A stretch of 61,811 nucleotides of DNA from Lachnospiraceae bacterium UBA5902 (GTDB lineage: Bacteria; Bacillota; Clostridia; Lachnospirales; Lachnospiraceae): NCBI GenBank assembly GCA_002431865.1, contig DJEI01000085.1, positions 1-61,811 on the forward strand. Direction: 5' to 3'. The position numbers and the translations under genes are program-made. Every line of letters begins with the position of its first letter. The stretch's first letter is position 1. Below, in pieces: positions 35,567 through 42,502 of this stretch. Below the pieces are notes generated by a model. It made no database searches and was not told where the DNA came from. It saw nothing but the letters and a program-made list of their open reading frames with translations.

Positions 35567-37252
35567 ATGTATTTCAGTAAATTATTATTAAAAGATTTTG
35601 GAAAATTTCATAACCGCGAGATCAAATTGAAGCCGGGTGTGAATGTGGTATATGGTACGCGAAATGCGGGTAAGAGTACGGTTGCGGATTTTGAATATGC
35701 AACGTTGTATGGTATCGGTGCATTTCCAGAGACGGAGGATGATGATCTGGCGCATCATAAGCCGATGGATGGACGCGGTTTTTCTGGAAAGGCATATGTG
35801 ATAAAGGATGGCGACGAGTATCTGGTGGAGCACAGCTTCCGCAAGCACAACATGACGACCCAGGTATTAAATGTGAAGAATGGCCGTGTTGGCAAGCTCA
35901 AGCACAAGAACAGCTTGTATGAGTCGCTGACAGGTGTAGACAAAAAGACATATAGTGATGCACTCTATATTCGTCAGCAAAAAGATACAGAGAATGAAGC
36001 AGAAGAACTCAATACATTTGTTACGAATCTGGCAACCACCGGTTCTTCTAATTTGGATAAAAGACGGGCACTTTCTATCTTGCGAGAACAGAAAAATGCA
36101 TTGGACGTGACGGAGACGGAGCAGCAGATCGCAGAACTAAAAGAAGAATTGAAGCAGTATGAGGGTGACGAAGAGGCGCTGAAGGAGGTCCGTAAGAAGA
36201 TTGCGGACAATGATGAGGAGTTTGCAATTGAGACGGCGAAGCGGAAACGAGAAGCCAGACGGTTGATTGATACAGAAAAAGGCACGAAATATGAGGAAGA
36301 TGATGAGTTAAATGAGCATCTGGATTCCTTGCAGGAAAATAGTGTGTTCCTGGATGCTGATTTGCTGAAGGATTATAAGGCACCGAAGAAGCTGATGGAT
36401 CGTTGGTGGATGATTGCCTTGACGGGGTTGTTGGTCATTGGCGTGATTGCGGCACTTGTGTATATCCTTCCATTTGATGATGGTGTGCGGCAGCTCTTTG
36501 TGTTCTGCACGGCACTGTTTGTCGTGATGACGATCATTGATGGCTTGCACAGAAAAGGTGCTCTGGATGGAGAAAATCAGGCACCCTCGGAGGAAGAATT
36601 CAAGAAGATCGTCTATGAGCTGGAACGTAAAAATGAGGCGTATGAGGATGTCGAGATCGACATGAGCTTCGCGCGGAAATATATGGATCTCAAGGAAGAT
36701 CTGCGGGCAACAGAGGCAGAGATTCTGGAGCGTAAGAAGCAGAAAGCGCAGCTGGAGGATGAAATCCGTGTGTGTGTGTGCAGAAAACAGGCGATTGAGC
36801 GTGAGATTTATGCGACGACGCTTGCCATCAACACAATTCAGAAGCTTTCCAGAAGCTATGTAGAAGAGTGGAATTATATTATCAATGATCACATGACGGA
36901 TATTATGCAGCTTGTGACAGGTGGATTGTACGAAGATGCGAAGATTGATGAAAAGCTTCGACTGGTGATTAAGAAAAATGGCGCATTTACAGATATTACG
37001 CAGATTGATGCGGCGGATTTTCCGCTGGTGCGGATGGCAGTGCGGGTAGGAATTGCAACGCGGTTATGCAAAGAGCATATGCCGGTGGTGATTGACGGTC
37101 TGCCACAGATGAATGATGCGCAGATGCAGGGATTTTTTGCGAGTATAGAAGAGATTCCATCCGAGCAGATTTTGATTCTGACGGATGATAAACGGTTGGT
37201 GTCAAAAATAAAGGATACAAAGTCAACTTATGCTTTGACAAATCTGAGTTAG
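35567..37252 (+). CDS. YhaN/SbcC-like membrane-bound ATPase subunit
   Basis: 561 residues from ATG 35567. MYFSKLLLKDFGKFHNREIKLKPGVNVVYGTRNAGKST gives the ABC-ATPase N-lobe with Walker A GTRNAGKS. Coiled-coil stretches (~170-270 and ~340-420) flank two membrane spans (WWMIALTGLLVIGVIAALVYIL and RQLFVFCTALFVVMTII). The C-lobe reads FPLVRMAVRVGIATRLC where the LSGG signature is expected, and MPVVIDGLPQMND where Walker B plus Glu is expected. Both are degenerate, so ATP hydrolysis may be weak. It is much shorter than Bacillus YhaN. The tRNA promoter lies in its last codons. Confidence 0.82.
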   Translation: MYFSKLLLKDFGKFHNREIKLKPGVNVVYGTRNAGKSTVADFEYATLYGIGAFPETEDDDLAHHKPMDGRGFSGKAYVIKDGDEYLVEHSFRKHNMTTQVLNVKNGRVGKLKHKNSLYESLTGVDKKTYSDALYIRQQKDTENEAEELNTFVTNLATTGSSNLDKRRALSILREQKNALDVTETEQQIAELKEELKQYEGDEEALKEVRKKIADNDEEFAIETAKRKREARRLIDTEKGTKYEEDDELNEHLDSLQENSVFLDADLLKDYKAPKKLMDRWWMIALTGLLVIGVIAALVYILPFDDGVRQLFVFCTALFVVMTIIDGLHRKGALDGENQAPSEEEFKKIVYELERKNEAYEDVEIDMSFARKYMDLKEDLRATEAEILERKKQKAQLEDEIRVCVCRKQAIEREIYATTLAINTIQKLSRSYVEEWNYIINDHMTDIMQLVTGGLYEDAKIDEKLRLVIKKNGAFTDITQIDAADFPLVRMAVRVGIATRLCKEHMPVVIDGLPQMNDAQMQGFFASIEEIPSEQILILTDDKRLVSKIKDTKSTYALTNLS

Positions 37253-37263
37253 TGTGGTAGAGT
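37235..37263 (+). promoter_or_regulatory. tRNA-Thr promoter
   Basis: TTGACA at 37235-37240 and TAGAGT at 37258-37263, 17 nt apart. The -35 lies inside the last codons of the upstream gene. Confidence 0.7.
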
Positions 37264-37310
37264 ATCACATGCAGCCAGGATTTCTATGCGAATGGAAGGA
37301 TGGTTGCCAT

Positions 37311-37383
37311 GCTACTGTGGCTCAGTTGGTAGAGCGATTCACTCGTAATGAATAGGTCGTCGGTTCGAATCCGATCAGTAGCT
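37311..37383 (+). tRNA. tRNA-Thr (anticodon CGT)
   Basis: Cloverleaf: acceptor GCTACTG/CAGTAGC perfect, D arm GCTC...GAGC, anticodon stem ATTCA/TGAAT with loop CTCGTAA (anticodon 37344-37346), T arm GTCGG-TTCGAAT-CCGAT. The bases after the discriminator read TTCCA, so CCA is not correctly encoded and must be added by the nucleotidyltransferase. Confidence 0.95.
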
Positions 37384-37393
37384 TCCATAAGTA

Positions 37394-37423
37394 CGAGGGA
37401 TCGTGTATACGGTCCCTTTTTTC
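37394..37423 (+). terminator. tRNA-Thr terminator
   Basis: AGGGATCG...CGGTCCCT stem followed by TTTTTT. Confidence 0.8.
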
Positions 37424-37502
37424 TTTATAAATTATGTTATACAGAATCTTTGATCATACAGAAATATCTATGTGACCAAATGAGAAGTCAGGACTGAATA
37501 AA

Positions 37503-38900
37503 ATGAGTAAGAAAAGACAGAAAAAGACAAATAATAATAGAACACAGAAAATTCAGAAAAAATCGGATACAAAGCCGGAAGTGAAACCAACGGATTCGAA
37601 GATGAAATCTGTAAAGAGACAACCGAAGCGAATCCGCGAGGCACGGTTTGATAAGCTGGATAATACCGCGAATCTCTTCCCAGTGATTGCCAGCCGCAAA
37701 TCAAGCAATGTGTTCCGGATTGCGGCAACATTGACCGAGGAAATCCAGCCGGAGAAATTGCAACAGGCACTCGAAATGGTGCTTCCGTATTTTGATGTCA
37801 TGCATGTGCGTATGAAGACCGGCGTATTCTGGTATTATTTCGAGGATAACCCGAACCCGGCACCGCGCGTGATGCAGGAGGATATGGGGCCTTGCCAGTA
37901 TATCAATCCACTGTTGAACCGGGAATACCTCTTCCGTGTGTTATATTATGAACGACGAATCAGCTTAGAAGTCTTTCATGCATTGACGGATGGCAATGGC
38001 GCGCTGATGTTCTTAAAAGAACTCGTGTATCAGTATCTGCGTCTGGTACACCCGGAGATTGGGAAGGGTGACCGGATGGAACTGCATGAAGAGACGACCG
38101 TAGACCGGGAGGACAGCTATCTGAAGCATTACAAGCGCCCGGCGAAGAAGAGTTATAAGACGGAGAAAGCACTTGTAATCCGTGGAGAAATGTTCCCGCG
38201 TGAATATTTCGGTATCATGCACGGCTATCTGCATCTGCCGGATGTCAAGCGCGTAGTGAAGCAGTACGGTGTGACCGTCAATCAATATCTGCTCGGTGTA
38301 TTTGCATGGTCGGTATACAAGGGTTATATGCACAGTATCCCGCACCGGCGTCCGCTTGCAGTATGCGTGCCGGTAAATCTGCGTCCATATTATGGTTCCG
38401 CTACAACGAAGAATTTCTTTGCCGTCGTGTCGGCGATGTTTCGGGCGGAGCGGGAAGATTATACATTTGAAGAGGTGTTGGCACAGGTGGCAGAGAGCCT
38501 GAAAAGCCAGATCACGAAGGAACACCTTGAAGAGATTATGGCTTACAATGTATCAAATGAGAAGAACAAGGCATTACGTGCAACGCCGCTCTTTATTAAG
38601 AATATCGCAATGAAGATCATCTATCAGATGTCTGCGAAAGCCAACTCCGGTTGTGTGACGAACCTTGGTCTGGTAAAGCTTGCAAGCCCGTACGAAGCTT
38701 ATGTGGAGTCCCTGTATGCGATCTTGTCCATGTCGAAGAATCAGAACCTGAAGGCAGCGGTTGTGTCTTATAAGGATACGCTGGTGTTCACGTTCAGCTC
38801 GGCAGTGCGGGAAGTAGATGTGCAGAAGGTGTTCTTCCGCAAGCTTGCAGAAGATGGAATTGATGTCTCTGTAGAGACGAATGGAGTGTATTATGAGTAA
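37503..38900 (+). CDS. Condensation/alcohol-acetyltransferase-like acyltransferase
   Basis: 465 residues. A basic disordered head (~1-45: SKKRQKKTNNNRTQKIQKKSD...) precedes a chloramphenicol-acetyltransferase-like fold. The active-site motif HALTDGNG (H-x-x-x-D-G) lies at about residue 160, the hallmark of condensation, BAHD and alcohol-acetyltransferase enzymes. No peptide-carrier or adenylation domains are nearby, so this is not an ordinary peptide synthetase part. The last codons overlap the next gene (ATGAGTAA). It probably moves an acyl group onto a hydroxyl or amine; substrate unknown. Confidence 0.78.
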   Translation: MSKKRQKKTNNNRTQKIQKKSDTKPEVKPTDSKMKSVKRQPKRIREARFDKLDNTANLFPVIASRKSSNVFRIAATLTEEIQPEKLQQALEMVLPYFDVMHVRMKTGVFWYYFEDNPNPAPRVMQEDMGPCQYINPLLNREYLFRVLYYERRISLEVFHALTDGNGALMFLKELVYQYLRLVHPEIGKGDRMELHEETTVDREDSYLKHYKRPAKKSYKTEKALVIRGEMFPREYFGIMHGYLHLPDVKRVVKQYGVTVNQYLLGVFAWSVYKGYMHSIPHRRPLAVCVPVNLRPYYGSATTKNFFAVVSAMFRAEREDYTFEEVLAQVAESLKSQITKEHLEEIMAYNVSNEKNKALRATPLFIKNIAMKIIYQMSAKANSGCVTNLGLVKLASPYEAYVESLYAILSMSKNQNLKAAVVSYKDTLVFTFSSAVREVDVQKVFFRKLAEDGIDVSVETNGVYYE

Positions 38901-39555
38901 ATGTAATCGCTGTAATATAAAAGTGAAGGATGACAGCCTGATCTGCCCGCTTTGTAAAGGCGCGCTGTCGGAGACGGAGCATCTGCAGCCGGTCTACCCG
39001 GACATGTTTCCGAAGCAGCAGCGGATGCGTCTTGCAATCCGCATCGTGACATTCTGCGTAGTTGTCGGTGTGATCGTGCTTGGCATCGTAAATTATATGA
39101 CGTATCGAGGCGTGCGCTGGTCGCTGGTGAGCCTTGCCGGAATTGCGTATCTGTATTTTACATTTACGTTTACGGCACAACCGCTGGCGGATGAACAGCA
39201 GAAAATCATATTTCAGGGCGTGATCAGCGCGGCACTGGTGCTTGCGGTCGACTTCGCCCTTGGCTACGAAGGGTGGTCGGTCAATATTGCGATTCCGGTT
39301 GTTGTGATTGCGACGAATATTGCAATCTTCGTATTCATGATGGTGCGCCATCGTGACTGGAGAAGCTATATCATGCCCCAGCTGGAGCTGACTTTGCTTG
39401 CCGCAGTCGAGTTACTGTTAGTCAGTCTGGAGGTTGTGACATGGAAGTTGCTGACACTGGCTGCAGTCTTCGTGGTACTCGTCCAGCTCTTCGGCATCTT
39501 CGTGATTGGTGGACGAAGCACCACACTCGAACTTAACCGCCGCTTTCGTGTGTAG
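38893..39555 (+). CDS. Zinc-ribbon membrane protein, DUF6320-like
   Basis: 220 residues from ATG 38893, overlapping the acyltransferase stop by 8 nt. A rubredoxin-like zinc ribbon (CNRCNIKVKDDSLICPLCKG, residues 4-23) is followed by six hydrophobic spans from about residue 45 to 205 and a short basic end (LNRRFRV). The arrangement matches proteins named DUF6320, commonly beside such acyltransferases in Lachnospiraceae. Function is unknown; overlap with the acyltransferase gene argues for equal expression and perhaps a membrane complex. Confidence 0.75.
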   Translation: MSKCNRCNIKVKDDSLICPLCKGALSETEHLQPVYPDMFPKQQRMRLAIRIVTFCVVVGVIVLGIVNYMTYRGVRWSLVSLAGIAYLYFTFTFTAQPLADEQQKIIFQGVISAALVLAVDFALGYEGWSVNIAIPVVVIATNIAIFVFMMVRHRDWRSYIMPQLELTLLAAVELLLVSLEVVTWKLLTLAAVFVVLVQLFGIFVIGGRSTTLELNRRFRV

Positions 39556-39581
39556 TTTCGTTGTAAATAAAAGAAGAAAAG

Positions 39582-39623
39582 CGGATGGTTGACTTGTCTT
39601 ACTAGTACAAACTCATCCATCCG
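39582..39623 (+). terminator. Weak terminator-like hairpin
   Basis: CGGATGG (39582-39588) pairs with CCATCCG (39617-39623) around a 28-nt loop, followed only by TAGATTTTATAT. It may end the acyltransferase operon. Confidence 0.35.
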
Positions 39624-39647
39624 TAGATTTTATATAAGTGTGTATCG

Positions 39648-39855
39648 GCAATTGTGAAACAGTTAGAATAGTAAAAGCGGTTGCACACAATTATCAATTC
39701 TAAAGCAGACCATTGAAGCACGCTGGTACTTAATGAGCAATCGCTTTTATCGCGAATTTAGTACCACTGCGTGCTGAACTGAGCGAGAGCGCGTCTGCGT
39801 AGAATTGTATATTGTGAGCAAACCGCTGGAATGTGCAGGAATGTTTCACAATTGC
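39648..39855 (+). repeat. Structured repeat element, copy 3
   Basis: Core about 39695-39807 with CAATTCT/AGAATTG closing it, CAGAC/GTCTG next, then AGCACGC...GCGTGCT and GGTAC...GTACC, and a variable apical loop between TACTTAATGAGC and GCGAATTTAGTA. Outside the core, AGCGGTTGCACACAAT (39676-39691) pairs with a near-perfect partner at 39811-39827. Beyond that GCAATTGTGAAACA (39648-39661) pairs perfectly over 14 bp with 39842-39855. The right arm ends 28 nt before the esterase start. Confidence 0.85.
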
Positions 39856-39882
39856 AAAAAGACGATCAAAAGAGAGGTATGT

Positions 39883-40806
39883 ATGAGGGAGAACGACAAG
39901 ACAAGTCACCGCGCAGAACTGATGCGCGACATCGTAGCCATGGTCAACCAGAACCCGGTTCTGAAGCAGGCATGGCAGAGAAAAAAGGAAAAATCTATTC
40001 AGAACACAGAGTTTGAATACCCGGAGCATCTTTCAGTGGAACACATCGACATGGGGCTGTTCAAGATGGAATATCTGACATGGAACGGCTCAGAGAATCC
40101 ATATGTGATCCTGCAGCTTCATGGTGGTGGTTACATGTCCGGACTGCAGGGACAGTACCGGAAGATGGCAGGACTTTACGCCGAAGTAAGCAGCGGTGCA
40201 GCAGTGCTTTCCGTGGATTACCGGCTGGCACCGGAGCATCCGTTTCCGGCAGCATTAGAGGATGCTGTTGTGGCATATAAATGGCTACGTAATAAAGGAT
40301 ATGAATCAGAGAGAATCATCGTAGTCGGAGATTCGGCAGGCGGAGGTCTCGCGATGGCACTCTGCATGGAACTGCGTACAATCGGCGAACCGATGCCGGC
40401 AGGGTTAGTAGCGATGTCACCGTGGACGGATCTGGCAATCACAGGCGAGTCCTATACGAAGAACCGGGAGATCGATCCGGTCTTTGGTGCAGATGGTGGT
40501 GGTGAGATGCTGCTGCACAGCCCATATATCGGGGAAAATGATGCGAAGAATCCACTGATTTCACCAATGTATGGAAGTTTTACCGGATTCCCGCCGATGC
40601 TGATTCAGGTCGGGACGCACGAGATGCTGTATGATGATGCGGCTTCAGTTGCAAAGAAGGCAAAGGAACAGGGGGTTCCGGTACGATTTACGGTATATGA
40701 AGGCATGTTCCATGTGTTTCAGATGAGCGGAACGGTGATTCCGGAATCGAAACGTGCGTGGGAAGAGGTTGGCGCGTTTATACACAAAGTGATGGGACAG
40801 TGGTAA
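39883..40806 (+). CDS. HSL-type alpha/beta-hydrolase esterase
   Basis: 307 residues from ATG 39883 (AGAGAGG upstream); the longest frame begins at a TTG inside the repeat element and is rejected. LQLHGGGYMSG is the HGGG oxyanion motif of the hormone-sensitive-lipase family, VVGDSAGGGLA the nucleophile elbow near residue 150, EIDPVFG supplies the Asp and GMFHVFQM the His. No signal peptide. Family members cleave short acyl or acetyl esters. It follows the acyltransferase pair and precedes a nitrilase-family gene by 21 nt. Confidence 0.9.
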   Translation: MRENDKTSHRAELMRDIVAMVNQNPVLKQAWQRKKEKSIQNTEFEYPEHLSVEHIDMGLFKMEYLTWNGSENPYVILQLHGGGYMSGLQGQYRKMAGLYAEVSSGAAVLSVDYRLAPEHPFPAALEDAVVAYKWLRNKGYESERIIVVGDSAGGGLAMALCMELRTIGEPMPAGLVAMSPWTDLAITGESYTKNREIDPVFGADGGGEMLLHSPYIGENDAKNPLISPMYGSFTGFPPMLIQVGTHEMLYDDAASVAKKAKEQGVPVRFTVYEGMFHVFQMSGTVIPESKRAWEEVGAFIHKVMGQW

Positions 40807-40827
40807 AACTACGGAGGTAGACAGAGC

Positions 40828-41673
40828 ATGCGGATTGCACTGGCGCAAACAAATATCATATGGGAGGACAAACAGGCGAATCTCGTCCGTGCGGAAGTAT
40901 TTCTTGCGTCCGCGGATGCGGAGGTTGTATTATTCCCGGAGATGAGTCTGACGGGCTTCTCGATGCATACCGATGTGACAGCGGAGATCTGCCAATCGGA
41001 CGACCCGATGCGATTCTGCGAGCAGATATATGGCACTCCGGCAATAGCAGAATTATCAACAACTGGCTGGACACCCGCACAGATAGCGGCGCTTGCAAAG
41101 CGGTACCACAAGACGATCGGCATTGGCTGGGTGAAAAAAACGGAACCACGATGCGAGAATCATTATTCGATTGTAATGCCGGATGGAAGAATCGCAATGG
41201 ATTATGCCAAGATCCATCCATTTTCTTATGGTGAGGAACATGCACATTTCCATGGAGGAACGACGCTTTGTACCGGAACACTTGGAGAATTTCAGGCAGG
41301 AATTGGCATCTGCTATGATCTTCGATTTCCGGAACAGTTTCGGGCGATGGTGCCGGAGGCTGAAATTTTTATCATACCTGCAAACTGGCCGGAAGTGCGT
41401 GCGTCACATTGGAAGACACTTCTTGCCGCACGCGCGATTGAGAATCAGTGCTATGTGGCAGGCGTGAACTGCTGTGGCGACATGGATGCACAGCATTATT
41501 CGGGCGATTCGGGGGTGTATGCGCCGGATGGCAGCTTGCTTGTGCCGACAAAGGAAATCCGGCTTGCGGATGCACTCTGTAAGGAAGAAAAACTGCTCGT
41601 ATATGACATACAAAACGATGTGGCAGGGATCCGGAAGGCATTTCCGGTATTGCAGGATCGAAAGGAAAGTTAA
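40828..41673 (+). CDS. Carbon-nitrogen hydrolase, omega-amidase-like
   Basis: 281 residues. The Glu-Lys-Cys triad of the nitrilase superfamily is visible: FPEMSLTGF near residue 38, DYAKIHPFSYGEEHAHF near 127, GIGICYDLRFPEQFR near 157. GICYDLRFPE and the length fit the Nit2/YafV omega-amidase branch, which hydrolyses alpha-ketoglutaramate or similar amides. It is cytoplasmic and probably co-transcribed with the esterase (21-nt gap, GGAGG at the start). Confidence 0.88.
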   Translation: MRIALAQTNIIWEDKQANLVRAEVFLASADAEVVLFPEMSLTGFSMHTDVTAEICQSDDPMRFCEQIYGTPAIAELSTTGWTPAQIAALAKRYHKTIGIGWVKKTEPRCENHYSIVMPDGRIAMDYAKIHPFSYGEEHAHFHGGTTLCTGTLGEFQAGIGICYDLRFPEQFRAMVPEAEIFIIPANWPEVRASHWKTLLAARAIENQCYVAGVNCCGDMDAQHYSGDSGVYAPDGSLLVPTKEIRLADALCKEEKLLVYDIQNDVAGIRKAFPVLQDRKES

Positions 41674-41676
41674 CGT

Positions 41677-41765
41677 TCTTAAAAAAATCTTAAATATATG
41701 AAATCTAGTATCTTAAAATTCATTTTGCGATAATACAGGTATCATAACAACAGGGATACCTGTAT
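41677..41765 (+). promoter_or_regulatory. Direct repeats and palindrome before the two-component operon
   Basis: TCTTAAA occurs at 41677, 41688 and 41711, spaced 11 and 23 bp, the helical spacing used by PhoB/OmpR-type regulators. ATACAGGTATC (41733-41743) and GATACCTGTAT (41755-41765) form an 11-bp perfect inverted repeat just after a GATAAT -10 candidate. Confidence 0.5.
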
Positions 41766-41799
41766 GGTCGGAGATTACCAATTAGGAAGAGGGAAAAAT

Positions 41800-42498
41800 A
41801 TGTATAACATTTTAGTCTGTGATGATGAGAAGGATATCGTGGAGGCACTTGGTATTTACCTGTCTGCAGAAGGGTATCAGGTGACGAAAGCGTACAACGG
41901 ACAGGAAGTATGCGAGAAGCTGAAAACAGAGGATGTTCAGCTTGTACTGATGGATATTATGATGCCGGTGATGGACGGTATCACAGCGATGAACGAGATT
42001 CGCAAGACTTCCAATGTCCCGGTTATCCTGCTCACAGCGAAAAGTGAGGATACAGACAAGATTCTCGGACTTTCCGTCGGTGCGGATGACTATATTACCA
42101 AACCGTTTAACCCGGTTGTTATGATCGCAAGAGTGAAAGCACAGCTTCGCCGTTACATGATGCTTGGCGGAAATGTCCCGAAGGAACCGGAGGCAGATAC
42201 GCTGGAGATCGACGGTGTTTGTCTGGATGACAAGGCGAAGAAGGTTACGATTGAAGGAGAACCTGTGAATCTGACCAAGACGGAATATGCGATTCTGAAA
42301 TTTCTGATGGAACATCCGAATACCGTGTATGCACCGAAGGATATTTATCGTGCTGTCTGGGAGGATGCACCGTTTGGACAGGAGGGCACTGTTGCAGTAC
42401 ATATTCGCCACTTGCGTGAAAAAATCGAGGCAGATCCTTCGGAACCACGCTACATCAAGGTAGTCTGGGGACAAGGGTATATGTTTGGGAAGGAATGA
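41800..42498 (+). CDS. OmpR/PhoB-family response regulator
   Basis: 232 residues from ATG 41800. Receiver domain: CDDEKD acidic pocket, phospho-acceptor Asp in VLMDIMMPVMDG near residue 54, Thr/Ser in LLTAKSED, Lys in YITKPFN. Winged-helix DNA-binding domain at 130-230 (LTKTEYAILKFLMEHPNTVYAPKDIYRAVWED ... HIRHLREKIEADPSEPRYIKVVWGQGYMF). The longest frame starts at 41764, but the chosen ATG restores the family N-terminus. The kinase gene begins 4 nt after its stop. Confidence 0.95.
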   Translation: MYNILVCDDEKDIVEALGIYLSAEGYQVTKAYNGQEVCEKLKTEDVQLVLMDIMMPVMDGITAMNEIRKTSNVPVILLTAKSEDTDKILGLSVGADDYITKPFNPVVMIARVKAQLRRYMMLGGNVPKEPEADTLEIDGVCLDDKAKKVTIEGEPVNLTKTEYAILKFLMEHPNTVYAPKDIYRAVWEDAPFGQEGTVAVHIRHLREKIEADPSEPRYIKVVWGQGYMFGKE

Positions 42499-42502
42499 TA
42501 AA

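Noticed and set aside
39805..39882. Longer esterase N-terminus starting at TTG 39805
   Set aside because: The start lies in the repeat-element arm and has no ribosome binding site; ATG 39883 has one.
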